Position numbers and translations under genes: made by a program. From the NCBI RefSeq assembly GCF_000177675.1, contig NZ_ADGX01000002.1, positions 1 to 64,000 on the forward strand: a DNA stretch of 64,000 nt, written 5' to 3'. The first letter of the stretch is position 1. Every line of letters begins with the position of its first letter. Below, piece after piece: positions 27,445-36,884 of this stretch. A model generated the notes under the pieces. That model searched no databases. It was not told the origin of the DNA and was given only the letters and a program-made list of their open reading frames with translations. The DNA comes from Parafrankia sp. EUN1f (lineage in GTDB: Bacteria; Actinomycetota; Actinomycetes; Frankiales; Frankiaceae).

Positions 27445-28086
27445 TCATTCCGGTTCGTCGTAGTCGTGCAGGGGCGGCGGGCCGGCCATCGGCGGGCGTG
27501 GCTCGGTCGGCCGATCGGCGATCTCGTCCCGCAGCTGGGTGAGGTTCGCGAGTTCGGCGTACATCCGGCGCAGCACGTAATCACCGACCGCGTGGGAGTG
27601 ACGCAGCCGCGTCACGCCGTCCAGATGGACCTCACGGGCGCGCCGCCGGCCCCACTGCAGCTCGTCGATCGCGGCTCGGGTCCGTTCCAGGTGCTGGTCG
27701 AGCAGTCGCACGATCCGGTCCGGCTCGCCCTCCGCACCCAGCCACACACGCAGCAGGACGGAATCCTTGACGACGACGGGCTCGTCGTCGGGCAGGTCGT
27801 CCAGCCAGCCGCGCAGCACCGCCCGGCCCGCCGGGGTGATCTCGTGGACGACGGTGTGCCGGGCTCTCGGCGCCGGCACCACCTCGGCGGTGACGAGAGC
27901 CAGCTCGCCGAGGCGGGCCAGCTCCTTGCGGATGTGGCTGACCGCCGGTGCCCAGTAGAAGAAGCGCAGGCTGAAGTCCGCTCGGGTCTTGAGCTCGACC
28001 GCGGACAACGGCACGTCCGCGACCGCCAACAGCCCGAGCACCGCGTAGCTGGTCGGCGGCAGTCCGGCCGCGTCCCGTCGGGCCAC
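27445..28086 (-). CDS. PadR family transcriptional regulator
   Basis: A 213-residue regulator. The winged-helix domain begins LPPTSYAVLGLLAVADVPLS and continues with SHIRKELARLGELALVT and HEITPAGRAVLRGWL, typical of PadR. The C-terminal half (LERTRAAIDELQWG and following) is the usual PadR helical dimerisation domain. GTG at 28086 is chosen because AAGGGGAG lies upstream at good spacing. It is located between the thiolase and the fused CoA transferase, all reverse strand, and may control one or both. Confidence 0.86.
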   Translation of the reverse strand: MARRDAAGLPPTSYAVLGLLAVADVPLSAVELKTRADFSLRFFYWAPAVSHIRKELARLGELALVTAEVVPAPRARHTVVHEITPAGRAVLRGWLDDLPDDEPVVVKDSVLLRVWLGAEGEPDRIVRLLDQHLERTRAAIDELQWGRRRAREVHLDGVTRLRHSHAVGDYVLRRMYAELANLTQLRDEIADRPTEPRPPMAGPPPLHDYDEPE

Positions 28087-28134
28087 TGCTGCACTCCCCT
28101 TCCCACGGCGGCACATCGATGCCGCGCCAGGCTG

Positions 28135-30639
28135 TCATACGCCGGCCGGCCGGTGAGCGATGAGCCCGCGGTCCCGCAACGCCTGGATCTCGGCCGCGGA
28201 CAGTCCGAGCAGACCGCCGTAGACCTCTTCGTCATGCTGTCCGAACATCGGCGCGGCGCGGCGCAGCAGCGGCCCAGGGTGGCTCGCAAGGCGGAACGCG
28301 ACGCCGGGCATCGGGTGTTCGCCGACCACGGGGTGGTGCAGCGGCTCGAAGAAGCCTCGGGTGACATGCCGCGGACTCGTGCGCAGGTCGGCGGCGGGAA
28401 CGACGGGGGCGGCGGGCACACCGGCGGCGGTGAGTTCGGCCGCGGCGTCATCGCGGTCGCGGGGCGCGGCCCAGGCCGCGATCGCCGCGTCGATCCGGTC
28501 GTGGGCGCGGCGCCGGCCGGCGGCGGTGGCCAGGTCGTTCTCGGCTGCCAGGTCGCTCCCGGCTGCCAGGTCGGGACGTCCGAGCAGCTCGCGCAGCCGC
28601 TCCCAGGCGGTGTCGTCGGTTACGGCGATCGCGATCCAGTGGTCGGGTCCGGCGCAACGGTAGACGCCCTGCGGCGCGCCGACCGGTCCGCGGTTTCCGT
28701 CCCGGACGAGCTCGGCGCCGTTCGCCGTGTACTCGATGGTGAGCTCGGCGGCCACGTTGAGTACCGCCTCGACCATGGTGGCCTCGACGAGCGCACCGGT
28801 GCCGGTCCGGTCCCGCTCGGCGAGCGCGACCAGGGTCGCGAACGCGGCGTGCAGCCCGGCGATGGGGTCGCAGGCGCCACGTGGGATCAGTGGTGGGCCG
28901 TCCGCGGTGCCGGTCAGCCAGGCCATCCCGCTGGCCTGCTCCATCGTCTGGGCGAAGCCGGTCCGGTCACGCCAGGGGCCGTCCAGGCCGAAGGCGGGCA
29001 TCCGGGTCAGCACCGCGGCCGGGTTCGCGGCGCGGACGGTGTCCCAGCCCAGGCCCAGGTTCGGCAGGACGCGGGGCGAGAAGTTCTCGATGACGACGTC
29101 GCTGGCCGCGATCAGTCGGCGGGCGACGTCGAGGGCCTGAGGGTCGGTCAGCTCGAGGCTGATGCCGCGCTTGTTGGGGTTGGTGGCGAGGAACATCACG
29201 CCCCACTCCCACCAGTTCTCCTCCGACGGCGGTTTGCCGCCGGAGAAGCGCATCCCGTCCGGGCGGGACACTCCTTCGACCTTGATGACATCGGCGCCGA
29301 GGGAGCCGAGCAGCAGTGTCGCCGACGGCCCTGCCCAGAAGGCCGTCAGATCGAGCACCCGCAGATCCGCCAGCGGCAGCGGCCGTCCGCCCGCCGGCCC
29401 GGCATCGGCTGCTGGCCCGGCATCGCTCGCCGGGCCGGTACCACCCGCCGGGCCGGAAGCGCCCGCGGAAGCCGTGCGGGCCGGCCAGGCGACGGTTCCG
29501 GTGTGCTCGCCGAGGGTGGGCGCGGGCGCCGGCGGGCGGCCGCGGAACTGGCCGAAGCGATAGGGCGTCCGTGGCTGGAAGAAGCCCCCGCGCGGGTTCG
29601 GGATGAACACCTCGCGCGCGGTGAACTGGTCGATCCCGGTGACGGTGCGCGGTGAGCCGATCGGCGACGCCGGGATGCGCAGGGCGGCGGCGAGCTCGAT
29701 GATCTCCTCGGTGGTGTGCCGGGTGGTCCAGGCGTGCACCGCGGCGAGGAACTCCTCCCGGCGGGCGTAGCGGTTGGGAAGCCGTGCCAGGTCCTCGTCG
29801 GCGATCAGGTCGGGCCGGTCGATGAGGAGCAGGAAGTCCTGGAACTGCTGCGCGGTGACCGTGCAGAAGCCGACGAGCCCGTCCTGCGTCGGTTCGATGG
29901 ACGGCAGCTCCGGAACCCGGCTGGATGCCGCCGGGTTACCCGCCGCGGCGGGCGGTGTGCCCATGACCGTGGGGCCGACGACGCTGAGCCCGCCGAGGAT
30001 GACGGTCATGCAGTCCAGCATGGAGACGTCGACGAGATCACCGATGCCGTCACGGCGGGCGCCGCGCAGCGCGGCGAGCGCGACGACTGCCGCGTAGGCG
30101 CCGGTCGCCCACTCGCCGATCCGCCCGCCTGCCGCCAGCGGCGGGCCCTGCGGTGAGCCACGGCCGGCTGTCGACCCGCTCAGCGCCTGGAGCAGGAACT
30201 CGGTCACCGGCTGCTCCTGGTCCTCGCCGGTCGCCGTCAGCCCGAACGGCGTGATCGCGACGACCACTGCCTGAGGATGGGCGTCATGCAGGCTCCGGGC
30301 CAGCTCGGCGATGCGCGCTGCGGTGGGTTCGCCCGCGGCGGCGCAGCGCAGGCCGTCGCCGATGACGATGACGTCCGCCCTCGCCGCCAGGTCCGCGACC
30401 GGCGCGCCGGCGATATCCGCGACGACCGAGCGCTTCGAGGTGTTCAGGTACCGGAACAACGCGCTGTCGCTGTCGGCACGTGCGCCGGATGCGGACCAGC
30501 CGCGCATCGGGTCGCCGGCACCATGTTCGATCTTGACGACGTCGGCGCCGGCGTCCGCGAACATCTTCCCGAGGTAGGGCCCGGCGATGCCGGTGGCCAG
30601 CTCCAGCACGCGGACTCCACCGAGTGGGTGGCCAGCCAT
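28135..30639 (-). CDS. Fused double CaiB/BaiF (family III) CoA transferase
   Basis: An 834-residue protein with two complete family III CoA-transferase domains (about 1-385 and 420-834). A Gly/Ala/Pro-rich linker containing PASDAGPAADAGPAGG joins them. Domain 1 begins VRVLELATGIAGPYLGKMFA and domain 2 LRVLDLTAFWAGPSATLLLG. The catalytic Asp position reads SMLDCM in domain 1 but TMVEAV in domain 2, so Glu replaces Asp in the second half. Normal members are about 400 residues and form interlocked dimers, so the fusion may be a single-chain version with one altered site. An 18-bp repeat (GSDLA-ENDLA) also duplicates in domain 2. GGAG precedes the ATG at 30639. Confidence 0.9.
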   Translation of the reverse strand: MAGHPLGGVRVLELATGIAGPYLGKMFADAGADVVKIEHGAGDPMRGWSASGARADSDSALFRYLNTSKRSVVADIAGAPVADLAARADVIVIGDGLRCAAAGEPTAARIAELARSLHDAHPQAVVVAITPFGLTATGEDQEQPVTEFLLQALSGSTAGRGSPQGPPLAAGGRIGEWATGAYAAVVALAALRGARRDGIGDLVDVSMLDCMTVILGGLSVVGPTVMGTPPAAAGNPAASSRVPELPSIEPTQDGLVGFCTVTAQQFQDFLLLIDRPDLIADEDLARLPNRYARREEFLAAVHAWTTRHTTEEIIELAAALRIPASPIGSPRTVTGIDQFTAREVFIPNPRGGFFQPRTPYRFGQFRGRPPAPAPTLGEHTGTVAWPARTASAGASGPAGGTGPASDAGPAADAGPAGGRPLPLADLRVLDLTAFWAGPSATLLLGSLGADVIKVEGVSRPDGMRFSGGKPPSEENWWEWGVMFLATNPNKRGISLELTDPQALDVARRLIAASDVVIENFSPRVLPNLGLGWDTVRAANPAAVLTRMPAFGLDGPWRDRTGFAQTMEQASGMAWLTGTADGPPLIPRGACDPIAGLHAAFATLVALAERDRTGTGALVEATMVEAVLNVAAELTIEYTANGAELVRDGNRGPVGAPQGVYRCAGPDHWIAIAVTDDTAWERLRELLGRPDLAAGSDLAAENDLATAAGRRRAHDRIDAAIAAWAAPRDRDDAAAELTAAGVPAAPVVPAADLRTSPRHVTRGFFEPLHHPVVGEHPMPGVAFRLASHPGPLLRRAAPMFGQHDEEVYGGLLGLSAAEIQALRDRGLIAHRPAGV

Positions 30640-30722
30640 GGATGCTCCGTCCTTCCAGTCGGAAACGTCGCCCTTCGGGACGTCCCGACCTGCCGACCAC
30701 CCGAGGTCGGAAACCGTCACGG

Positions 30723-32003
30723 TCAGCTCCGCGGGCGGGCGGTCAGGCGCGCCCAGGCGTCGCGGTCACGCTGGTCGGCCAGCCGGCCGACGTGGGTGAC
30801 CACATCGACGTCGCCGGCCTCGGCGCGCAGAGCGCCGGCGGTGCAGCGCTCTCGCGACCGGTGCCGGAACGGGTCGAACTGGTAGTGCCGCATCGCGTTC
30901 TCGTGAGTGATCTTGTTCACGGCGTCTTCCGGCAGGCCGCCGAGGTTCTCCAGCACGTCCTCCGGAGCGTGGGGCCAGTTCGAGTCGGAGTGCGGGAAGT
31001 CCGACTCCCAGCACAGGTTGTCGAGCTCGAACCAGTCGAGCAGGCGGGCACCGACGCGGTCGCTGATGAAACAGGTCAGGATGTGCTTGCGGAAGATGTC
31101 GATCGGGCCGTCCATACCGGCCGGGAAGCTTGGCCGGGCCCACGCGGAATGCCGGCGGCGGACGTGTTCGGACCGCCAGAGGAAGTACGGGATCCAGCCG
31201 ACATCCCCTTCGGTGAGGGAGAAACGCAGGTCCGGGAAGTCCGCCCAGAACTCCGCCCAGACCAGTTCCAGCAGCGAGTAGGACGACATCAGTGACGAGG
31301 CTGCGATGTTCACGCTCGGCGGGGCGTCGGACGAGAACATGGGCGCCCTGGACGAGGAACCGACGTGCAGGCACAGCACGGTTCCCGTGTCGCTGGCGGC
31401 GCGGAACAGCGGATGCCAGTAGTCGGTGTGGATGCTCGGCATCGACAGCGCCTCGGGATTCTCCGAGAAGGTCACGGCGTGGCAGCCCTTGGCGGCGAGC
31501 CGGTGAATTTCCCTGGCCGCCTCGTTGACGTCGAACAGCGGCAGTATCCCGCACGGGATGAACCGGTCCGGGTAGGCGCCGCACCACTCGTCCACGTGCC
31601 AGTCGTTGTACGCCCTGATCATGACGAGGTTGACGTCGCGGTCGGGGCCCTGATTGAGGACCTGGCCGGAGAACCCGGTCCAGTTCGGGAAGTTCAGCCC
31701 GGCGAGCTGCCCGCCGGCGTTCATGTCGCGGACCCGCTCATGCACGTCGTAGCAGCCTGGACGCATCTCGTCGTAGCGGCTCGCGTCGATGTTGAACATC
31801 TCCGGAGGCTTGCCGGCCACCGCGTTCAGCCCGAGGTTGCGACCGCGCCGATCGCCGTAATACCACTGCTGCGCGCCGCTGTCCTCCTCGACGACCCGGG
31901 GTGCCAGTTCCCTGAACTTCGCCGGGACGTGCGCGTCGAACATGGTGGGGGGCTCGGCGATGTGGTCGTCCACGCTGATGAGAATCAGATCGTCGACCTG
32001 CAT
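30723..32003 (-). CDS. Amidohydrolase family protein
   Basis: A 426-residue TIM-barrel amidohydrolase (Amidohydro_2 type). The metal-site pattern is D-x-H (ISVDDHIAEPP), His in LCLHVGSSSRAP, Glu in SLTEGDVGWIP and Asp in ESDFPHSDSNWPHA. These enzymes hydrolyse or decarboxylate small carbonyl compounds; substrates in this subgroup are unknown. AGGAG precedes the ATG at 32003. It is very similar in layout to the proteins at 41538 and 63448, which also stand next to DUF35 and thiolase genes. The DUF35 gene is 63 bases upstream on the same strand. Confidence 0.9.
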   Translation of the reverse strand: MQVDDLILISVDDHIAEPPTMFDAHVPAKFRELAPRVVEEDSGAQQWYYGDRRGRNLGLNAVAGKPPEMFNIDASRYDEMRPGCYDVHERVRDMNAGGQLAGLNFPNWTGFSGQVLNQGPDRDVNLVMIRAYNDWHVDEWCGAYPDRFIPCGILPLFDVNEAAREIHRLAAKGCHAVTFSENPEALSMPSIHTDYWHPLFRAASDTGTVLCLHVGSSSRAPMFSSDAPPSVNIAASSLMSSYSLLELVWAEFWADFPDLRFSLTEGDVGWIPYFLWRSEHVRRRHSAWARPSFPAGMDGPIDIFRKHILTCFISDRVGARLLDWFELDNLCWESDFPHSDSNWPHAPEDVLENLGGLPEDAVNKITHENAMRHYQFDPFRHRSRERCTAGALRAEAGDVDVVTHVGRLADQRDRDAWARLTARPRS

Positions 32004-32066
32004 GACGGCTCCTGTTCGTGTGCTGTGGGCAGGTGGCGGCCCGGGCCGAGGGCCGGTGCGCCGGCT

Positions 32067-32627
32067 TCACGCTGCGTGGGCGGGCGCGAAGTAGGGGAGG
32101 GACGTCCCGGGTTCGATCTCGTGGAACACGACCCGCAGCCGCAGGTCGGCCCGGATCGCGGCGACATCCAGACCGACGAGGCAGGTCATCAGCTGGTAGC
32201 CCTCGTCCAGGGTGACGATCGCGGGAGCGTAGGGGGTCCGGAACGCCGGGCTGGCCGGGCGGTGCACGACGGTCCAGCTGTAGAGGGTGCCGCCGCCGGC
32301 TGAGCGTTCCCAGCGCAGCGCCCGCGACAGGCAGCTTCGGCAGGCCACCGCCGGCGGGAAGCCCGGACGTCCGCAGTCCGAACACCGCTGGAACAGCAGA
32401 TCCCCCCGCGCGCAGCCGACCCAGAAAGGCTCGGTCAGCGGCGTGCGTGGGGCGAACGGTATGCCCGCGGCGGCCGCGCGAAGCTCCCGAGCCCCATCTG
32501 TTGCGAGACTAATAGTCTCGCTGTGAGCGTGCGTGGGGGCGGTCTTCTCTTCCCCCGTGCGTACCTGGCGCACCCGCGGGAGCGGGGCCGTGCCCGACTC
32601 CGCGGCGCCGGCTGAAGGCCCAATCAT
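32067..32627 (-). CDS. Zn-ribbon/OB-fold (DUF35) protein, start unclear
   Basis: The conserved part is clear: FAPRTPLTEPFWVGC, zinc ribbon cysteines in CSDC and CRSC, then the OB fold LYSWTVVHRPASPAFRTPY. Like other DUF35 proteins it should partner a thiolase-like enzyme. The start is a puzzle. The open frame runs to an ATG at 32627 with no clear ribosome site. The palindromic operator at 32503-32521 lies inside that extension. The related relic at 63252 starts with ATG exactly where this gene has ATA (32462), just before the Pro-Phe-Ala-Pro segment. GTG at 32573 is another option. The true protein may be shorter, around 131 residues. Confidence 0.75.
   Translation of the reverse strand: MIGPSAGAAESGTAPLPRVRQVRTGEEKTAPTHAHSETISLATDGARELRAAAAGIPFAPRTPLTEPFWVGCARGDLLFQRCSDCGRPGFPPAVACRSCLSRALRWERSAGGGTLYSWTVVHRPASPAFRTPYAPAIVTLDEGYQLMTCLVGLDVAAIRADLRLRVVFHEIEPGTSLPYFAPAHAA
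32503..32521. promoter_or_regulatory. GACTAATAGTC palindrome (site 1)
   Basis: GCGAGACT and AGTCTCGC are exact 8-bp inverted repeats around AAT. The same 11-base core recurs perfectly at 63203-63213 and, with one change, at 32744-32754. It lies just ahead of the conserved start region of the DUF35 gene, as does the site at 63196. Confidence 0.7.
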
Positions 32628-32742
32628 CTGCTGTGAAATCCCGCCTTGCGGACCCGCGGGGACCGCTGGTCGTCGGTGTCAGGCGGATGGCGAAGCGCGC
32701 CTCGGCGCATCCTGCGGATAGGTGACTCCGCCAGTAGACGAC

Positions 32743-32757
32743 AAACTAATAGTCTCG
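32743..32757. promoter_or_regulatory. GACTAATAGTC-like site (site 2)
   Basis: AAACTAATAGTCTCG matches the right half and core of the palindrome at 32503 but its left arm is imperfect. It abuts the stop of the CoA ligase (32758) in the promoter region of the DUF35 gene, about 235 bases from site 1. Confidence 0.5.
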
Positions 32758-34494
32758 TCAATGGTGTGGAAGATCGGCGTCCGTGGCGAAACGGACCTCG
32801 AGATCGTGCTTGATGACCTTGCCGGACGCATTGTGGGGTAGCGCGTCGACAACGCGTACCCGGCTGGGGACCTTGAAGGCGGCCAGCGTGGCCGCAACCC
32901 AGTCGCGCACATCCGCCGGGTCGAGGGTGGTCCCGTCGCGCGGGACCAGGACGGCCAGCACCTCCTGGCCGAGCTTTTCGTGGGGAACTCCGATCACCGC
33001 GGCCTCGGCGATGTCCGGATGCTCGATCAGCCGGTTCTCGATCTCGATCGGGTAGATGTTCTCGCCGCCACGGATGATCATGTCGCGCAGGCGGCTCTCC
33101 AGGTACACCACGCCATCCACGATCCGGCCGTAGTCCCCGCTGCGATACCAGCCGTCGGCGTCGAGGACCGCCGCCGTGGCACCCTCGTCGTTCCAGTAGC
33201 CGAGGAAGACGCTGGGGCCACGGAGCCAGATCTCGCCCACGGCTCCGTCTGCCGTGATCTCGGCGCCGTCGGCGTCTCGCAGCATCAGCTCCGAGGTCGG
33301 CGTGGGAACCCCGACCGCGCCGGGATGCGCGACGAGCCGGGGACCGCCGATCGCCGTGCCCATCCCGAAGGTCTCGGTCATCCCGTAGCCGCCGCCGACC
33401 CGCACGCCCGGCAGCCGTTCGGCGACGACCCGGGGCAGCTCCGGGGGCATCGGCGCGCCGCCGCATCCGATGCCCCGCAGGGTGACCAGCGTGGCGGGGT
33501 CGAGGTCGGGATGCTCCAGCAGGCGGAGAAACTGGGTGGGGACGCCGGTCCACTGGGTGACGCCGTACCGGCGGGTGAGTTCCAGGTGCGCGGCGGGATC
33601 CCAGCGGCCGGGCGGAGCGAGTACCAGTGTCATGCCGGACCGTGGCGCCGCGCCGAGCAGCGGGCCGAGCCCGGAGATGTGGAAGAGCGGGCTCGCGAGC
33701 ACGCTGACGGCGGCCCCGGCGGGCGGCGGCGCCGCCCCGCTGACCACATCGACCGCGCCGCGCAGGCCCGCGTCCAGGCCGAAGTTGACGACCGCCCGGT
33801 GACTCATCACCGCGCCCTTGGCGCGGCCGGTGGTCCCGCTGGTGAACAGAACGGCGATCGCCTCGTCCTCGCCGATGTCGCCGGCGAACAGGCTCTCGTC
33901 CGCACCCCCGTCCCGGGCGGACGACGATCGGGATCCGACGACGCCGGCCGGGGCGTCGACAGCGGCCGAGGCGGCCAGCTCGTCGAAAGCCACCACCGGC
34001 AGGCCGGCGTCCGGCATCCCGGCGATCCGCTCGAGCCGGCGTTCGTCCCCGACCAGCAGCCTGGGGTCGGTCAGTACGAGGCCGTGGCGCAGCTCGGGAC
34101 CGGTCCACCAGCCGTTCAGGCCGACGACGATCCCACCGAGCAGGACAACCGCCCAGATGGTCAGGGCATGTTCGACACTGTTCGCGCCGACCAGCGCCAG
34201 CCGGTCACCGCGCCGGACGCCGTGCCGGCCGTGCAACACGGCGGCGACGCGTTCCGCGACCGCCGCGGCCTCGGCGTGGGTGACCGTGCGGTCGCCCAGG
34301 ATGAGGTATGGCCGGTCGGCGTGGTCGCGGCCCGCGGCCCGCAGCACCTCCACCACATTGCGCGGCCGGTTCGCGAAAACCGTCATCTCGACGCCGCGAA
34401 CGTCCTCGCGGGCCAGTTCGAATGGCGCACCGGGCCCGACGAGCCTCGGGCGAACTGATTCTGGAACTCGGTGAAGGTCGGGCCACCGAAGCAT
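32758..34494 (-). CDS. Acyl-CoA synthetase (AMP-binding)
   Basis: A 578-residue adenylate-forming ligase that should activate a carboxylic acid to its CoA thioester. The ATP loop LFTSGTTGRAKGAVMSH is near residues 215-230, GYGMTETFGMGTA follows as the A5 motif, then WYRSGDYGRI, and the C-terminal catalytic Lys in NASGKVIKHDL. The ATG at 34494 has GGAAGG upstream; a second ATG at residue 37 is possible. A Ser/Asp-rich loop (GSRSSSARDGGADES) is inserted near residue 190. It lies upstream of the DUF35/amidohydrolase genes on the same strand. Confidence 0.92.
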   Translation of the reverse strand: MLRWPDLHRVPESVRPRLVGPGAPFELAREDVRGVEMTVFANRPRNVVEVLRAAGRDHADRPYLILGDRTVTHAEAAAVAERVAAVLHGRHGVRRGDRLALVGANSVEHALTIWAVVLLGGIVVGLNGWWTGPELRHGLVLTDPRLLVGDERRLERIAGMPDAGLPVVAFDELAASAAVDAPAGVVGSRSSSARDGGADESLFAGDIGEDEAIAVLFTSGTTGRAKGAVMSHRAVVNFGLDAGLRGAVDVVSGAAPPPAGAAVSVLASPLFHISGLGPLLGAAPRSGMTLVLAPPGRWDPAAHLELTRRYGVTQWTGVPTQFLRLLEHPDLDPATLVTLRGIGCGGAPMPPELPRVVAERLPGVRVGGGYGMTETFGMGTAIGGPRLVAHPGAVGVPTPTSELMLRDADGAEITADGAVGEIWLRGPSVFLGYWNDEGATAAVLDADGWYRSGDYGRIVDGVVYLESRLRDMIIRGGENIYPIEIENRLIEHPDIAEAAVIGVPHEKLGQEVLAVLVPRDGTTLDPADVRDWVAATLAAFKVPSRVRVVDALPHNASGKVIKHDLEVRFATDADLPHH

Positions 34495-34639
34495 TTCTGC
34501 CCTTCCGATCGACGCCGACGGGCCGGCCGGCGGCTGCGCTCGGGCCGGCCGGCGTCTGCTCTCATGAAATCGGCGGTGCGGCCCGGTATCTACCAGATGC
34601 CCGGGCGCCCCGAATGTCGTCAGTAGTGCTCAGCAGCCG

Positions 34640-35746
34640 TCAGTAGTCGTCGGTCGGCTCGAAGAGGCCGGCGAACTCGAGCTTGCCGTCGCGGACCCGG
34701 CCGAAATGCAGCCAGTCGCCCTTGAACAGCTGGTGGTCGAACGGGCCGCCGGCGATATGGGTGTTCGGGCCACCGGTGACGGCCGGCATGAAACGGATCC
34801 GTTCGATGCCCTCCTTGACGCCCTCGCCAGTCAGGACGGTGGCACGGTGCAGGGCCTCGACGGTGGTGGCAGCCATATCGTAGGCGAGGCCGGGAATGGC
34901 GTTCGGCCACATCCAGGGGTCCTCGCCGTAGCGGGCGACGAACCGCTCGTGGAACCGGTGCATGCGCGGGTTCTCCGGGCACCACTGGTCGATGCCGACC
35001 CAGCCTTCAAGCTGTTCGAAGCCCCAGATGTACTGCATGAACGCGGTGGTCATGATCCGCGGCGGATCCCAGTCGATCTTTTCCAGTGCTGCGCGTACCG
35101 TCCCGTTCACGACCAGGCCGCCGTAACCGAGCCAGGCCAGCGCATCGGCCTTGGAATCGCGCAGCAGGGCGAACTTCTCCGCGAGCTCGTCGGTGGTGGT
35201 CTTGTTCGTGATCGATTCGACGGCGGCGACCGAGATGCCGAGCCGGCGGCACTCCTGGTGGAAGAACCGGACGTACTCGGGGCTGATCGGCGACCAGGGC
35301 ATGACGACCGCCACGCGTCGGTGACCCTCGCGCTTCAGCCAGTTGACCATCAACGCCGGGTCGCCTCCGACGTCACCGTTGCCGAGCCGGAAGCAGTACT
35401 CGCCGTGGAACGCGTCGGTTCCGCACATGCTGATGAGCGGGACCTTCCGGGCGTTCGCGTGCTCGGCCAGCGCCATCGCCGAATCGGTGTAGTTGGCGCC
35501 CACCACCGCCAGGCAGCCGGCGTCCACCAGCCGGTTGAACGCGTCGATGCCGCCCTTGGCGGTGCCCTGGGGCAGGCCAGCGTTGTCCTCGAAGAGGAAC
35601 TCGTAGCGGCGGTCGAGCAGGCCGCGCTCGATGCCCTCGTCGAAGGCCAGTTGAATTTCTCGCTTGAAACGTTGCCATTCCATGCCCAGCCAGCCGATCC
35701 TGATCGGCTCGAGGCGTAGCCAGCGGTCCTCGATTGACGTCGTCAT
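34640..35746 (-). CDS. Periplasmic-binding-fold protein without signal peptide
   Basis: A 368-residue Leu/Ile/Val-binding-type protein (Peripla_BP_6). PIRIGWLGMEWQRFKREIQL, FEDNAGLPQGTAKGG, AVVGANYTDSAMALAEHANA and PLISMCGTDAFHG are typical of the fold. The N-terminus (TTSIEDRWLRLEP) has no hydrophobic stretch or lipobox, so it is predicted to stay in the cytoplasm, unlike the lipoprotein at 37078. No ABC permease or ATPase is near it. It may sense a metabolite rather than feed a transporter. ATG at 35746 is used, with GGAG upstream. A related but secreted protein lies two genes away. Confidence 0.82.
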   Translation of the reverse strand: MTTSIEDRWLRLEPIRIGWLGMEWQRFKREIQLAFDEGIERGLLDRRYEFLFEDNAGLPQGTAKGGIDAFNRLVDAGCLAVVGANYTDSAMALAEHANARKVPLISMCGTDAFHGEYCFRLGNGDVGGDPALMVNWLKREGHRRVAVVMPWSPISPEYVRFFHQECRRLGISVAAVESITNKTTTDELAEKFALLRDSKADALAWLGYGGLVVNGTVRAALEKIDWDPPRIMTTAFMQYIWGFEQLEGWVGIDQWCPENPRMHRFHERFVARYGEDPWMWPNAIPGLAYDMAATTVEALHRATVLTGEGVKEGIERIRFMPAVTGGPNTHIAGGPFDHQLFKGDWLHFGRVRDGKLEFAGLFEPTDDY

Positions 35747-35834
35747 CGTCCGTACTCCGTCCTGTTCGGTTTGACGCTGGTTCCCGGTTTTCATCGGTCG
35801 TGTCCGGCGAGGTGGGTGGTTGCACTGACGCGGG

Positions 35835-36884
35835 TCATCGGTCGAATGCGGTGAGGGCGTCGTGGTCAGCCGCCGCGGTACCCAGCCGGGTCAGCAGCAG
35901 GCTGGTGACAGCCGGGTCGACCTTGAGGGTGATGGCCCACAGGTAGAGGCCGTGGATGATGCCGCGCCCGATCCCCTGCCAGACGGCATTGTCGGGCGGT
36001 GCCTCGACTCCCGCCGCCCGCAGCCGGTCGAGGTAGTGCGCGACGAGATCCCGTTCGGTTCGGCGGCGGTCGGAAACGGTCAGCGCGGACGCGATGTGGT
36101 AGCCGACGTCGAGGTACCACGGCCCGCGCTGGACCAGCTGCCAGTCGAGGAAGGACGGCCGGCCCGCGCCGTCGAGGAAGACGTTCCCGACATGGGCGTC
36201 GCCGTGGATCACGCACCAGGGCTCATCGTCCTGCCTGGTCAGCGCGGCAAGCGAACGGTAGGCGTGCACCAGCCGCTCGGCGTCGCGCACCTCCGCTGGC
36301 ACGCCGGCGCCGATCGGCCCGTCGAAGTTGACCCGAATGTCGTCCACCCCGCGCAGCTGGAGATAGCTGGTCAGCCGCGGGGCGAGCCATCCGGTGGTGG
36401 CGAGGTCGGCGGCGCCCCAGGTCGAGGCATGCAGCGTGGCGAGCTGCGCGAGGCTTTCGGCGGCCTGGTCGGGGGTGTAGTCGCTGCGCGCGTCGAGGAA
36501 CTGCGCGTGCTCGACGATCACGTCCTCGGTGATGACGACACCCTGCTGTTCCTGCGGGTCGACGTCGGCGTAGACGCTGCGCAGCGTGCGGACGCCGGAT
36601 CTGGCCGCGACGTCCCGGTAGAAGGAGGCCTCCGGAATCCCCGCGTGCCGGAACGCGTGGCCCGCCTCGGTGAAGTAGCCCTTGCCACAAAGATTGGGGG
36701 AAAGCCCTGCCGGGACACCATCCGCGCACTCGATTCGGAACCGGGCGTTGGTGGCGATCCGGCTGATCACGGGTCCTGGCCTGACCGCGGTGACCGTGAT
36801 GCCGGGGAACCGGGCGCCGAGTGCGCCGGTCAGCCAGTCCGGCGAAAGCATCTCGTCGAGCGTGCCAGGAACGGGAACGGTCAT
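35835..36884 (-). CDS. Phosphotransferase-family (APH kinase fold) protein
   Basis: A 349-residue protein of the aminoglycoside-phosphotransferase/ecdysteroid-kinase-like fold. The Brenner motif VIHGDAHVGNVFLD (about 223-236) and the metal-binding FLDWQLVQRGP (about 242) are intact, so it could be an active kinase. Members near acyl-CoA genes are often annotated as phosphotransferases of unknown substrate. GAGAGGC precedes the ATG. It lies between two binding-protein genes on the same strand, 88 bases from the nearest. Confidence 0.86.
   Translation of the reverse strand: MTVPVPGTLDEMLSPDWLTGALGARFPGITVTAVRPGPVISRIATNARFRIECADGVPAGLSPNLCGKGYFTEAGHAFRHAGIPEASFYRDVAARSGVRTLRSVYADVDPQEQQGVVITEDVIVEHAQFLDARSDYTPDQAAESLAQLATLHASTWGAADLATTGWLAPRLTSYLQLRGVDDIRVNFDGPIGAGVPAEVRDAERLVHAYRSLAALTRQDDEPWCVIHGDAHVGNVFLDGAGRPSFLDWQLVQRGPWYLDVGYHIASALTVSDRRRTERDLVAHYLDRLRAAGVEAPPDNAVWQGIGRGIIHGLYLWAITLKVDPAVTSLLLTRLGTAAADHDALTAFDR

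Noticed and set aside
27088-29655. 855-residue forward reading
   Set aside because: Antisense of the PadR gene and the fused CoA transferase, with no recognisable domains.
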